This document shows positions 8,961 through 16,590 of a stretch of DNA of 64,000 bases, piece by piece; the stretch's first letter is position 1, and each line of letters begins with the position of its first letter. Both the position numbers and the translations under genes were made by a program. The notes beneath the pieces were generated by a model. The model saw only the letters and a program-made list of their open reading frames with translations. It was not told where the DNA came from and searched no databases. Location: assembly GCF_050107715.1 (NCBI RefSeq), contig NZ_JBNILN010000001.1, positions 682,001 to 746,000 on the forward strand, in the 5' to 3' direction. This DNA is from Metabacillus_B sp050107715 (GTDB lineage Bacteria; Bacillota; Bacilli; Bacillales; Bacillaceae).

Positions 8961-9934
8961 CAGGAAACGGTTTGCCCTGCTGTGATGAGAGCCAGCTTGT
9001 ACACGTCCTCTGCACTGCACCCTCGTGAAAGATCGTTAACCGGCATGTTCAGACCTTGCAGAATCGGTCCGACAGCATCGAAGTTTCCTAAGCGCTGTGC
9101 GATTTTGTAGCCAATGTTGCCGGCTTCAAGGCTTGGGAATACGAAGACATTGGCATCCCCTTTAATAACAGAGTCCGGTGCTTTTTTCTCGGCAACGGAT
9201 GGGACAAAGGCTGCGTCAAACTGGAACTCTCCGTCAAGAACAAGATCGGGAGCAATCTCTTTTGCAATGTTCACTGCCTCCGACACCTTTTCTGTTTCCG
9301 GGGATTTAGCGGAGCCTTTAGTCGAAAAGCTCAGCATCGCCACACGGGGATCGATATCAAACATGCGGGCTGTATTAGCGCTTTCTGCCGCAATTTCTGC
9401 CAGATCCTGTGCATCAGGGGCTATATTAATGGCACAGTCAGCAAATACATATCTTTCCTCGCCACGCACCATGATGAAGACTCCGGATGTCTTTTTCACA
9501 CCCGGCTTGGTTTTAATGATTTGAAGGGCCGGACGCACCGTGTCTGCTGTAGAGTGAGCCGCACCGCTTACGAGACCGTGAGCTTTTCCCGTATAAACAA
9601 GCATTGTACCGAAATAATTTTCATCCTTCAGGATTTCGCGCGCCTGATCATCAGTCGCTTTCCCTTTGCGGCGTTCTACGAATGCCTGCACGAGTTCTTC
9701 AAACTCCCCGTACTCGTTCGGATCGCTGATTTCAACACCCTCAAGCGTCACGTTCAGCTGGGCTGCTTTTTCTTCAACCTCACGCTTGTTTCCGATTACG
9801 ATTGGAGTAAGAATTTTCTCTCCGGCAAGACGGGATGCAGCAATTAGAATCCGCTCATCTGTCCCCTCAGGTAATACAATTTTTATATTCTGACCGGTTA
9901 CTTTTTCTTTTAACGTTGTAAACAAATCTGACAA
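8960..9934 (-). CDS. pta: Phosphate acetyltransferase
   Basis: Interconverts acetyl-CoA and acetyl phosphate, the first step of overflow acetate formation with AckA. The 324 residues are the length of the short PTA form without the regulatory N-terminus. Family segments are visible: IVLPEGTDERIL at the start, GLVSGAAHSTADTVRPALQ, STKGSAKSPE and FPSLEAGNIGYKIAQRLG. A GAGGGC site precedes the ATG. A cre-like sequence lies about 90 bp upstream, in keeping with CcpA control of pta in B. subtilis. It probably forms a single-gene unit. Confidence 0.95.
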   Translation of the reverse strand: MSDLFTTLKEKVTGQNIKIVLPEGTDERILIAASRLAGEKILTPIVIGNKREVEEKAAQLNVTLEGVEISDPNEYGEFEELVQAFVERRKGKATDDQAREILKDENYFGTMLVYTGKAHGLVSGAAHSTADTVRPALQIIKTKPGVKKTSGVFIMVRGEERYVFADCAINIAPDAQDLAEIAAESANTARMFDIDPRVAMLSFSTKGSAKSPETEKVSEAVNIAKEIAPDLVLDGEFQFDAAFVPSVAEKKAPDSVIKGDANVFVFPSLEAGNIGYKIAQRLGNFDAVGPILQGLNMPVNDLSRGCSAEDVYKLALITAGQTVS

Positions 9935-10019
9935 ATGGATGCCCTCCTTATATAGTGCCTCTAATGCTTCCTTATTCAGGATACTTGACTCAGCGGGAAA
10001 TTCAAGTCATCCCCTTCGT

Positions 10020-10033
10020 TGACAGCGCTGCCA
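10020..10033 (-). promoter_or_regulatory. Candidate cre (CcpA site) upstream of pta
   Basis: TGACAGCGCTGCCA matches TGWAANCGNTNWCA at 12 of 14 positions, about 86 bp before the pta ATG. CcpA activates pta in B. subtilis from an upstream cre. Confidence 0.4.
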
Positions 10034-10219
10034 CAACGGAATTCTTTTTATTCAAATATTACAGACTACTTTCCCGTACCCTTTTCCATCCTTTATTATC
10101 CTTGTTTCCTTCAAGTTTTATTCACAAAATGAACTATGATATAGTTACATAACAGGGCTGTTTTCACTAATGGCCGATCAGGATGACTAGAGTGAATGGG
10201 AGTGAAGGAATTGAACGAA

Positions 10220-10969
10220 ATGCCGAAAAATGAAGCCGCACAAACCCTTGACGGCTGGTATAGCCTTCATGATTTCAGAACGCTTGACTGGGCAGCGTGG
10301 AAAATCCTGTCAAACGATGAGCGCGAAATAATTACCCGCGAATTTACCGGGTTGCTTGAAAAATGGGGAGCCGTAGAAAAAGCCGGAAAAGGCAGCCACG
10401 CCCTCTACAGCATCGTCGGTCAAAAAGCGGATTTCATGATGATGATCTTAAGACCGACCATGGAAGAATTAAACGAAATCGAAACCGAATTCAACAAATC
10501 CCGCCTCGCCGAATTCACATTGCCGGCATTCTCTTATGTTTCGGTCGTGGAATTGAGCAATTATCTCGCCGGTGAAGGCGATCCATACGAAAACCCACAG
10601 GTCCGGGCAAGACTGTTTCCAGAGCTGCCTAAAGCGAAGCACGTCTGCTTCTATCCAATGGACAAGCGCAGACAGGGAAACGACAACTGGTACATGCTTC
10701 CGATGGATGAGCGCAAAAGCCTGATGAGAAGCCACGGCATGATTGGCCGGCAATATGCAGGCAAAGTAAAGCAGATCATTTCAGGATCCGTCGGCTTTGA
10801 CGATTACGAGTGGGGCGTTACACTTTTCTCAGACGACGTTCTGCAGTTTAAAAAACTTGTCTATGAAATGCGCTTTGACGAAGTGAGCGCCCGCTACGGC
10901 GAGTTTGGAACCTTTTTTGTAGGGAACATCCTTCCTGAAGATAAGGTTGCTTCTTATTTTCATATTTAA
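10220..10969 (+). CDS. hemQ: Coproheme decarboxylase HemQ
   Basis: Last enzyme of the Gram-positive coproporphyrin-dependent heme pathway, turning coproheme into heme b with hydrogen peroxide. Family features: LDGWYSLHDFRTLDW at the N-terminus, the catalytic Tyr in NDNWYMLPMDERK, and the proximal His in MRSHGMIGRQYAGK. Start at 10220 gives 249 residues, similar to known HemQ proteins; GAAGGA precedes it. An ATG at 10196 is an alternative. It diverges from pta as in B. subtilis (ywfI). A terminator follows. The product supports the heme enzymes of the window such as QoxB. Confidence 0.93.
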   Translation: MPKNEAAQTLDGWYSLHDFRTLDWAAWKILSNDEREIITREFTGLLEKWGAVEKAGKGSHALYSIVGQKADFMMMILRPTMEELNEIETEFNKSRLAEFTLPAFSYVSVVELSNYLAGEGDPYENPQVRARLFPELPKAKHVCFYPMDKRRQGNDNWYMLPMDERKSLMRSHGMIGRQYAGKVKQIISGSVGFDDYEWGVTLFSDDVLQFKKLVYEMRFDEVSARYGEFGTFFVGNILPEDKVASYFHI

Positions 10970-10970
10970 T

Positions 10971-11012
10971 AAAAAAAGGAGCGAACCCTGAATGCGGGAA
11001 GCTCCTTTTTCC
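10971..11012. terminator. Terminator after hemQ
   Basis: AAAAAAGGAGC / GCTCCTTTTT stem with an 18-base loop that itself pairs (CCCTG/CGGG), between convergent genes. Confidence 0.75.
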
Positions 11013-11030
11013 TTTTATCAACCGGATGGT

Positions 11031-11423
11031 TTATTTGCTATATCTGGTTTCTAAAAGCCAATAAACAAATGAATTTAAAAAAATGAAGACCAGAAATTGT
11101 AAAACAGTATTTAAATCCAAACCGGTATTATTAAATATATATATACAAACCGCAATAAAGATTATGATGCCTATTCCCAAGTGGGAAAATAAGGCGATTA
11201 CATTCCTTGACTTATTGATTTTTTTTGCAAGAAAACCAGCTAAAAATGAGGTTGGCACGAAAACAACTATTATTAAGGGAGCTGTGAAAAGGAACGCGAA
11301 ATAAAAGGAGTAAACAATAATGGTGTTCAAACTATCCTCCAACTCATTGTATGTTAAGTTCAATATAATCATAACTAAAGAAAACACCGCGTAAACACCT
11401 AAACCACCAATAAATTTCCCCAT
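11031..11423 (-). CDS. Small four-helix membrane protein, unknown
   Basis: A 130-residue protein with four hydrophobic segments (about 5-23, 33-66, 78-97, 108-126) and short charged loops (AKKINKSRN). I do not recognise a family. The gene is more AT-rich than its neighbours and interrupts the hemQ-cwlJ order known from B. subtilis, so it may be a later insertion. Its ATG has only a weak ribosome site (GAGGGAAAAATG). No regulatory signal was identified. It could be a stand-alone immunity-like or stress membrane protein, but nothing in the sequence settles this. Confidence 0.55.
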   Translation of the reverse strand: MGKFIGGLGVYAVFSLVMIILNLTYNELEDSLNTIIVYSFYFAFLFTAPLIIVVFVPTSFLAGFLAKKINKSRNVIALFSHLGIGIIIFIAVCIYIFNNTGLDLNTVLQFLVFIFLNSFVYWLLETRYSK

Positions 11424-11515
11424 TTTTCCCTCATATTCTAATTGAGCCTATTGGTTCCAATTCCAATATAAAAACAGTTGGTTTTTTAAAAAAACAATGT
11501 TTTCCCTTTTGAAAA

Positions 11516-11544
11516 GAATATTTGCTCACTTTATTTCATACTAT
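11516..11544 (+). promoter_or_regulatory. Sigma E-type promoter of cwlJ
   Basis: GAATATT (11516-11522), 14 bases, CATACTAT (11537-11544). This closely fits the mother-cell sigma E consensus (KMATATT-N14-CATACANT) and cwlJ is a sigma E gene in B. subtilis. Confidence 0.7.
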
Positions 11545-11591
11545 TTGTGATGAAATAGCATTTATTTTTATCTCTTTTTAGGGGTGGAGGT

Positions 11592-12023
11592 ATGGCAGTT
11601 GTCCCATACAACGATAAGGAACTGAAAATGCTGGCCAGGTTAATGAGAGCCGAAGGTGAGGGAGACGGCCAAACCGGAATGCTCTTAGTTGGAAATGTCG
11701 GCATTAACAGGGTGCGGGCTTCCTGTCTGGATTTCAAGGATATCAAATCCATTGAACGAATGATCTTCCAAAGCCCAGGCGGATTTGAGGCAACTCAAAA
11801 AGGCTACTTTTATCAGCGTGCAAGACAAAGTGAGATTGATCTGGCAAGAAAAGTCATTGCAGGCAAACGATACCGGCCAGGAGAGTACTCTCTTTGGTTC
11901 TTCAGACCCGGCGGGAGCTGCCCGGCGACCTGGTACGACCAGGCTAATTCCGGACGCTATAAATCCCACTGCTTCTACACCCCTACCCAGCAGGCCTGCG
12001 CATCGGTGTATTCGACCCGCTAA
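11592..12023 (+). CDS. cwlJ: Spore cortex-lytic enzyme CwlJ
   Basis: Germination hydrolase of the SleB/CwlJ family that degrades cortex peptidoglycan, mainly in response to calcium-dipicolinate. The 143 residues form essentially the catalytic domain alone, with no signal peptide, as expected for a coat-localised enzyme made in the mother cell. Visible motifs are LARLMRAEGEGDGQTGMLLV (contains the catalytic Glu), NVGINRV and YSLWFFRPGGSCPATWY. A sigma E-like promoter lies upstream and gerQ follows after 27 bp, the protein needed for CwlJ function, so the two form an operon. Confidence 0.95.
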   Translation: MAVVPYNDKELKMLARLMRAEGEGDGQTGMLLVGNVGINRVRASCLDFKDIKSIERMIFQSPGGFEATQKGYFYQRARQSEIDLARKVIAGKRYRPGEYSLWFFRPGGSCPATWYDQANSGRYKSHCFYTPTQQACASVYSTR

Positions 12024-12050
12024 TCACAACGATCGAAGAGGAGGATTCTC

Positions 12051-12599
12051 ATGTTCTTTAAAAATCAGGGAAATTCTGGACAGCAGCAGGAAGCATATCC
12101 TTATCCTGCTTATGGGTATGACGCTTCATATGACCAGCGGGCCTATCAGCCGTTTGCAATGCAAGGACAGCAGGGCCAAGGCCAAATGCAGCCTGGCCAG
12201 GGACAGCAAGGAATGGGCGGCATGCAGGGACAGCAAGGCCAGGGTGGGATGCAAGGTCAGCAGCAGGGGCTTCAAGTTCCGCCTATGCCATCCCAGCCTT
12301 CTGCTTCACAAAGCGTGCCAGGCATGCTTCCCCTTGAAGAATCTTACATTGAAAACATCCTTAGACTCAACCGCGGCAAGACAGCCACCGTCTATATGAC
12401 CTTTGAAAACAATAAAGAATGGAACGCCATGATTTTTAAAGGGACGATTGAAGCAGCCGGCCGCGATCACATCATTTTAAGCGACCCTCAGACCGGACGC
12501 CGCTTCCTGCTGCTGATGGTGTACCTGGACTACATTACATTTGATGAAGAAATCAACTACGAGTATCCGTTTGGAATGGCTAGTTATTCGCCTAGATAG
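12051..12599 (+). CDS. gerQ: Spore coat protein GerQ
   Basis: Coat protein required for CwlJ localisation and activity, cross-linked by transglutaminase in the coat. The N-terminal half (about residues 5-95) is low complexity, rich in Gln, Gly and Met (repeated GQQGQGQMQPGQ-type units); the C-terminal half (about 100-182) is the conserved GerQ domain (SYIENILRLNRGKTATVYMTFE, HIILSDPQTGRRFLLLMVYLDYITFDEEI, each partly quoted). AGGAGGA precedes the ATG. It sits directly behind cwlJ. The repeat-rich head is longer than a minimal GerQ but typical in kind. Confidence 0.93.
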   Translation: MFFKNQGNSGQQQEAYPYPAYGYDASYDQRAYQPFAMQGQQGQGQMQPGQGQQGMGGMQGQQGQGGMQGQQQGLQVPPMPSQPSASQSVPGMLPLEESYIENILRLNRGKTATVYMTFENNKEWNAMIFKGTIEAAGRDHIILSDPQTGRRFLLLMVYLDYITFDEEINYEYPFGMASYSPR

Positions 12600-12610
12600 A
12601 GAGATTTAAA

Positions 12611-12651
12611 GAGAGAGCCGGCTTAACTTATATGGCCGGGCTCTCTTTTTT
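12611..12651 (+). terminator. Terminator of cwlJ-gerQ
   Basis: GAGAGAGCCGGC / GCCGGGCTCTC stem followed by six T residues, 12 bases after the gerQ stop. Confidence 0.88.
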
Positions 12652-12739
12652 ATCGCGGGGCCTTATAGAAGCCGGCATGAAAGTGGCGGCTGTGATGCTG
12701 ACACATGAACCGGAAGCTCCTTCCAGCCCGGCGGTGTGC

Positions 12740-13010
12740 CTGGCAGGGGACGGGGGTTTAGTGCTTTATCACAGCAGGGGTCAGAGGTGGAAACTCCTTT
12801 CCCCTTCTCCCCCAACGCTTCTGTTACTTAGGGGACGGAGCAAATCCAGTAGACATAATGGGGGACGGAGGCACATCCTCCGACCCCCATTTTTCTGCTT
12901 TTTCAGGGACAGAGAGGACACCATGTAACCCCTTGTGCTTCTAGGAATTAACAAGAGTGGGGACGGAGGTTTAGCGCTTTAGCCGGGCGGGGGACGGAGG
13001 CAAAGGAGTA
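12740..13010 (+). repeat. Dispersed G-rich non-coding repeat, copy A
   Basis: A gene-free stretch with recurring GGGGACGGAGG and GTTTAGYGCTTTA words and a central palindrome (GGGGGACGGAGG at 12860 pairing with CCTCCGACCCCC to 12888). It shares ordered blocks (ACTTAGG, GGAGCAAA, CAGTAGACATAA, GGGACAGAGAGGA, GGGGACGGAGGTTTAG) with the minus strand of 58856-59170, so both are copies of one dispersed element. No reading frame is supported in it. The layout resembles REP-like elements mobilised by transposases encoded elsewhere; this is inference. Confidence 0.7.
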
Positions 13011-13123
13011 AGAAAAGGAACCAATCATCCAAAAGGCAAGCAGGTCAGACAGCTTTTCCCATCAATACAAGTCTGGAACCTCTAAATAAAAAAAGCCGTG
13101 CTAAGGCACAGCTTCTTCAGCGA

Positions 13124-13504
13124 TTACATAAATTTCACCGCAGCGATTACAATCAGCACCCATGAAGCAAGGAAGCAAAGTCCTCCCAGCGGGGTGATGG
13201 CTCCTAATACGCTGATTTGAGTGACGGCAAGGATATAGAGGCTGCCGGAGAATAAGATAATGCCTGCGAACATGATCCATCCAGCCCATGTGACCAGACC
13301 GGCCTGAGAAACTTTGTCTGCAAGGAAGGCAGCGGCGAATAGTCCGCCCGCATGGAACATTTGATAGGTGACGGCTTTTTCCCAGATAGCTATGTATTTT
13401 TCGGGAATCTTCCCTTCAAGTCCGTGTGCCCCGAATGCACCTAGGCCAACGGCTAGAAAGGCGTTTATAGCGGCAAGGATAATAAACAGCTTCAAATCCA
13501 TCAT
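13124..13504 (-). CDS. ywdK: DUF423 membrane protein YwdK
   Basis: A 126-residue membrane protein with four hydrophobic segments (about 5-28, 44-62, 68-90, 97-123), the usual DUF423 architecture. The motif FGAHGLEGKIPEKYIAIWEKAVTYQMFH (quoted in parts: FGAHGLEG, WEKAVTYQMFH) is characteristic of the family. The ATG follows a GGAGATG site. It sits downstream of ywdJ-ywdI in the conserved ywdI-ywdJ-ywdK order. The biochemical role is unknown; membership in the family is secure. Confidence 0.9.
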   Translation of the reverse strand: MMDLKLFIILAAINAFLAVGLGAFGAHGLEGKIPEKYIAIWEKAVTYQMFHAGGLFAAAFLADKVSQAGLVTWAGWIMFAGIILFSGSLYILAVTQISVLGAITPLGGLCFLASWVLIVIAAVKFM

Positions 13505-13574
13505 CTCCAGTTTTAGAATTCTCTCTTTTTATCATATACTACGGCATTAGCAGTTCCAACTGAACGTTTTGTGA

Positions 13575-14864
13575 CTACTCTCTTTTCCCGAATTTACGGG
13601 TCAGCTGATCGACTGCGATGGCGATAATGGTCCCGAGAATCAATCCATTGTTAAATATGGAAATAAGGACCGGCGGGAAGCCCTCAAAGGCATCAGGCGG
13701 CACGTACATGGCCCCGGTTCCTGCCAAAAGCGCAATGCCCATCGTATAGAGCATTCTTTGTTTATCCTCTGTTTCATTTACCTGCTTCAGGGCCATTCCA
13801 ATCATACCTGCGAAGACGACGAATTGAACCGCGAAGCCAACCGGGGCCGGAAGAGCGGCAAACAGGTTAAGGATGAATGGAACCATGCTCATCAGAATAA
13901 TCAGCAGGTTAGCCAGGATGAACGGAAGCCTTGTCCCGTTCCCGGTGGTTGTGATAAACCCGGCTGCACCCGAGATGGGAACGGGTCCTACCGCTCCTGT
14001 GATCCCACTGACCCCATGGCTGATCCCTGCGAAAATGCCGGCGCGCTTTCCACGGCCTTTTTCTTCTTTTATCCCAGTGTCCAGCGCCTTTACTGCCTGC
14101 TCAGCTACTTTAATGCTCGCCAGCATGTTGGCGATGAGCAGCAGGGTGATGAAAAACGAAGTGACAATCATTCCGGCATTAAACACAGGTTGTCCAAAAG
14201 GAAAAAGGACAGGGAAGGAAAACATAGCGGACGGTTTTTCTACCGGCTTTGCCAAACCAAGCAGAGCAAAAAATCCCCAGCCTGCCAAAAGGCCGATCAG
14301 GATCGAGTATTGCTTAAAAAACTGGCGTTTCATCCGGCTCAGGAAAAAGGTAAAAAGAAGAATAACAGCAGCGGCCCCAAATACCGCAGGGTCTACCACA
14401 GAGCCTCTGTAGCCAATCCCCATAATGCCTTTTACGATCGGACCGCTCAGCTGGAAAACAAGCAAAAGAAGATAGGTTCCGGTTATAAGAGGGGTGAACA
14501 GCCTTGCAAGCTTTTCAACAAGTCCGAACAGGGCGAACAGAAGAAAGAAGCCTCCGCTCATGATGAGCGCTCCCTGAAGATTTTGCAGGGTCTCGATATA
14601 ACTGGCAAAAAGCGTTGTGCTTAAGCCGGCATAGATTGAGTAAACGCCCCACCAGAGACCGGCGGGTCCTTCATTAATCGGCAATTTGTGCCCAAACAAT
14701 ACTTGCAGGAGGCCCGCCAGCCCAAGCACGAAAAAGGTGCTTTGAATCAGTACAGCGGTTTGTCCTCCATCCAGCTGAAAAAGCTGCCCGATTGCAATCG
14801 GGACAACAATTGTCGATGCAATAATAAAGACTGCCCATTGAAGGGCGGATAATAGCAATTTCAT
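13575..14864 (-). CDS. ywdJ: NCS2-family purine/uracil-type permease YwdJ
   Basis: Polytopic membrane transporter of the nucleobase-cation-symport-2 (xanthine/uracil permease) family, 429 residues with about 12-14 hydrophobic segments. Family-typical stretches are visible: the Gly/Pro-rich ISGAAGFITTTGNGTRLPF and the FAGMIGMALKQVNE region. A GGGGATC site precedes the ATG. It lies between ywdI and ywdK, as in B. subtilis. Substrate is not settled: the clade is divergent from PbuX and PyrP, so a nucleobase or related compound is an inference. It probably forms an operon with ywdI. Confidence 0.85.
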   Translation of the reverse strand: MKLLLSALQWAVFIIASTIVVPIAIGQLFQLDGGQTAVLIQSTFFVLGLAGLLQVLFGHKLPINEGPAGLWWGVYSIYAGLSTTLFASYIETLQNLQGALIMSGGFFLLFALFGLVEKLARLFTPLITGTYLLLLVFQLSGPIVKGIMGIGYRGSVVDPAVFGAAAVILLFTFFLSRMKRQFFKQYSILIGLLAGWGFFALLGLAKPVEKPSAMFSFPVLFPFGQPVFNAGMIVTSFFITLLLIANMLASIKVAEQAVKALDTGIKEEKGRGKRAGIFAGISHGVSGITGAVGPVPISGAAGFITTTGNGTRLPFILANLLIILMSMVPFILNLFAALPAPVGFAVQFVVFAGMIGMALKQVNETEDKQRMLYTMGIALLAGTGAMYVPPDAFEGFPPVLISIFNNGLILGTIIAIAVDQLTRKFGKRE

Positions 14865-14903
14865 ACAGATCCCCCATTAGTAAAAAGCCGGAGTACCGGC
14901 TTG

Positions 14904-15209
14904 TCAGAAATCAAACAAGGATGAACCGTTTGCTCCCTCATCCTCAAGCCGTTCCCCGCTGTGAATCGTTTTAGGAGCAGAGGGTTTAGACAATCCCATC
15001 ATTTTATGAAGCTCATATTCGCTGATGCTATCTGCATTTGATGTTTTTGGTTTTACAGGGGCTTGTGCAGGCTCCTCATCAAGCACAACATCACACAGGC
15101 TTTTTACCACAAGGAGTTTTTCCCTGATGGATTGGCTGGATCCGGCGGCTTTTGCAGCCTGCACCTCAGCCTCCATTTTATTCAGCAGCTGGTGTATGGA
15201 AATATCCAT
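14904..15209 (-). CDS. ywdI: YwdI, DUF5327-type small protein
   Basis: A soluble 101-residue protein with an N-terminal helical region (IHQLLNKMEAEVQAAKAAGS, residues 4-23) and a conserved LLVVKSLCDVVLDEE segment, followed by a polar tail. It matches B. subtilis YwdI in size, composition and place upstream of ywdJ. AAAGGAGGAAG precedes the ATG. Function unknown. A 6S-like RNA gene with its own terminator lies immediately upstream on the same strand, so ywdI expression depends on read-through of that terminator or on a promoter in the 60-base gap (TGGTAAAAT is a possible -10). Confidence 0.82.
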   Translation of the reverse strand: MDISIHQLLNKMEAEVQAAKAAGSSQSIREKLLVVKSLCDVVLDEEPAQAPVKPKTSNADSISEYELHKMMGLSKPSAPKTIHSGERLEDEGANGSSLFDF

Positions 15210-15271
15210 TTTGCTTCCTCCTTTACCTGGAAATCCATCTGTTTATTTTACCACGAATCGGATGGCATAGG

Positions 15272-15302
15272 AAAAGCCAGCTTCCAAATAGGAAGCTGGC
15301 TT
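15272..15302 (-). terminator. Terminator of the 6S-like RNA
   Basis: AAGCCAGCTTCC / GGAAGCTGGCTT perfect 12-bp stem with a 5-base loop, followed on the minus strand by TTTTCC. Confidence 0.85.
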
Positions 15303-15510
15303 CGATTAAATAGTAAGCAGCCGCGTTTGCCGTAACTCATTATAAGAAAGTTTTAAACCACCACTTCTCCAAGTGGGTGTTCGCAGAACCGTTAAATGAT
15401 GTCCTCCTTGTCTGAACAGACGAAGGCTTATCATTTTCGCTTCGATGTTAAACTCCCTATTACAGCTTAAAGGTTAAAACTTTATTATCATTACGAACAA
15501 TGCAGCCAGT
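15272..15510 (-). ncRNA. bsrB: 6S RNA, 6S-2 (bsrB)-like
   Basis: A gene-free transcript unit with promoter, rod-like fold and terminator. The 5' strand (CGTAATGATAATAAAGTTTTAACC, read in parts at 15492-15469) pairs with a 3' strand (GGTTTAAAACTTTC... CGTAACTC complement at 15358-15331), giving a long closing stem around a central bubble. The apical hairpin is CCTTCGTCTG / CAGACAAGG. The antisense of nt 42 onward is AAAGGTTAAAACTTTATT, which agrees with the B. subtilis 6S-2 product RNA as I recall it, and +42 is the expected template position. 6S RNA binds sigma-A RNA polymerase as a promoter mimic. The location differs from B. subtilis bsrB. An attenuator upstream of ywdI is the alternative reading. 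Confidence 0.75.
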
Positions 15511-15516
15511 GTTCAT

Positions 15517-15545
15517 ATAGTACAACATTCGGCTGGATTGTACAA
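15517..15545 (-). promoter_or_regulatory. Sigma A promoter of the 6S-like RNA
   Basis: On the minus strand TTGTAC (15545-15540), 17 bases, TACTAT (15522-15517). Start predicted near 15510. Confidence 0.8.
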
Positions 15546-15662
15546 GCGGTTTGCATTATTAAGGCGTTTTGAGTCTTTAGCACCAAAAGAACATTCCCAT
15601 GTTTCAATCTTCACCATTCGTGCTATTTAAATAGTGGATAACAAATTAGGAGGCGAAGACAG

Positions 15663-16010
15663 ATGAAACCGATCGTAAAAGAATACACAAATGACGAAAC
15701 GCTGAAGAATGATGTAATGGAGCTTAAAGGCCAAGGTGTAGATCCTAAGGATTTATACATTCTATCTCATGACGATGACCGTACAAACCGCGTTGCAAAC
15801 AATGCAGATGCAAACACTATCGGACTTTCTGAAATGGGTCTTGGCAGTGCTGTAGGCAACATGTTCAGCAAAAAGGGCGATGAGCTTCGCGCGAAACTTC
15901 AAGAGGTTGGATTTTCTGAAGCAGAAGCTGATGCCTACGAAGAAAAACTGGATCAAGGGAAAATTCTTCTGATTGTAACGGATCATGAGCGTGCTAAATC
16001 CCTTGTGTAA
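15663..16010 (+). CDS. General stress protein, YflT/GSP17M family
   Basis: A soluble 115-residue protein of the YflT (general stress 17M) family, with the typical start MKPIVKEYTNDETLKNDV, the phrase KDLYILSHDDDRTNRVA and a C-terminal KILLIVTDHERA strand. The related B. subtilis gene is under sigma B. Here I could not find a convincing sigma B site upstream, unlike the second family member at 18949. TTAGGAGGCG precedes the ATG and a terminator follows. Molecular role unknown. It is flanked by the 6S-like RNA gene and by the ENA-like pair on the opposite strand. Confidence 0.82.
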   Translation: MKPIVKEYTNDETLKNDVMELKGQGVDPKDLYILSHDDDRTNRVANNADANTIGLSEMGLGSAVGNMFSKKGDELRAKLQEVGFSEAEADAYEEKLDQGKILLIVTDHERAKSLV

Positions 16011-16046
16011 GTAATCAATCATAATACTTGCAGAATAAAATAGTAT

Positions 16047-16077
16047 AAAACACCTTCGGAAAGCCGGAGGTGTTTTT
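16047..16077. terminator. Terminator between the YflT gene and the ENA-like pair
   Basis: AAAACACCTTCGG / CCGGAGGTGTTTTT stem with a 4-base loop, symmetric, between convergent genes. Confidence 0.88.
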
Positions 16078-16100
16078 GCGTGTGCTAAACTTAATAGAAT

Positions 16101-16547
16101 TTAGAAAACGATGGCATTTAGAGCTCTTGTTCGTGCCGTGATACTAGAGAGTCCTACACTTGTAACGACCTGGACTGTTATTGTATAAGTTACGGATGAA
16201 CTGATCGTGTCATTCCAGGTAAGGTTCGGAATTTCAGAATCCGTTGTTGAAACAAGCAAAGAAAAGCGTTTGCTGATTTGTAAACTCGCTATAGGAGAAG
16301 CCGAATCATTCCTTCTTAAACGGACGATGAGGTTATAGTCCGGATTGAGAAGGGCTGCTATTAACAGCTCAACCGACAAATCCAGTTTAACCTGATGCGC
16401 GCCAGCACTCGGAGGACTGACTCCCAATGTTAAAACGGTTTGTTCTGCTGTGCCGGCAACAGGAAGATTTGAGTCTGCAGAGGCAGCAAAGAACAAGATT
16501 GGCGAAAAATTCCCATTCATATTTGGTGGATAACAGCATCCGCCCAC
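16101..16547 (-). CDS. Putative spore-surface/appendage-associated beta-sandwich protein
   Basis: A 148-residue protein beginning MGGCCYPPNMNG, with a Cys pair near the N-terminus like its neighbour, and then almost wholly beta-prone, Ser/Thr/Val-rich sequence ending in ARTRALNAIVF. The alternating pattern suggests a jelly-roll domain, possibly comparable to the C-terminal domains of exosporium nap proteins; this is inference. No signal peptide or membrane segment. It follows the DUF3992-like gene by 43 bp on the same strand. It could be a tip or anchor partner of an appendage fibre, or a coat/exosporium protein. I do not recognise it more closely. Confidence 0.6.
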   Translation of the reverse strand: MGGCCYPPNMNGNFSPILFFAASADSNLPVAGTAEQTVLTLGVSPPSAGAHQVKLDLSVELLIAALLNPDYNLIVRLRRNDSASPIASLQISKRFSLLVSTTDSEIPNLTWNDTISSSVTYTITVQVVTSVGLSSITARTRALNAIVF

Positions 16548-16590
16548 ACATTAACACCTCATTTAAATAGATTGGCAGTCAGACTGCTGC

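Noticed and set aside
15400..15420. A TGTCTGA sequence resembling the dyad of the 41-bp array
   Set aside because: It lies in the apical stem of the 6S-like RNA and lacks the full TGTCTGACA word; chance similarity.
15272..15545. Riboswitch/attenuator controlling ywdI-ywdJ
   Set aside because: The layout promoter-structure-terminator-gene would suit a riboswitch, but the rod-like pairing and the 6S-2-like product RNA sequence at nt 42 argue for 6S RNA. No purine-type junction was seen. Coupling by read-through is still possible.
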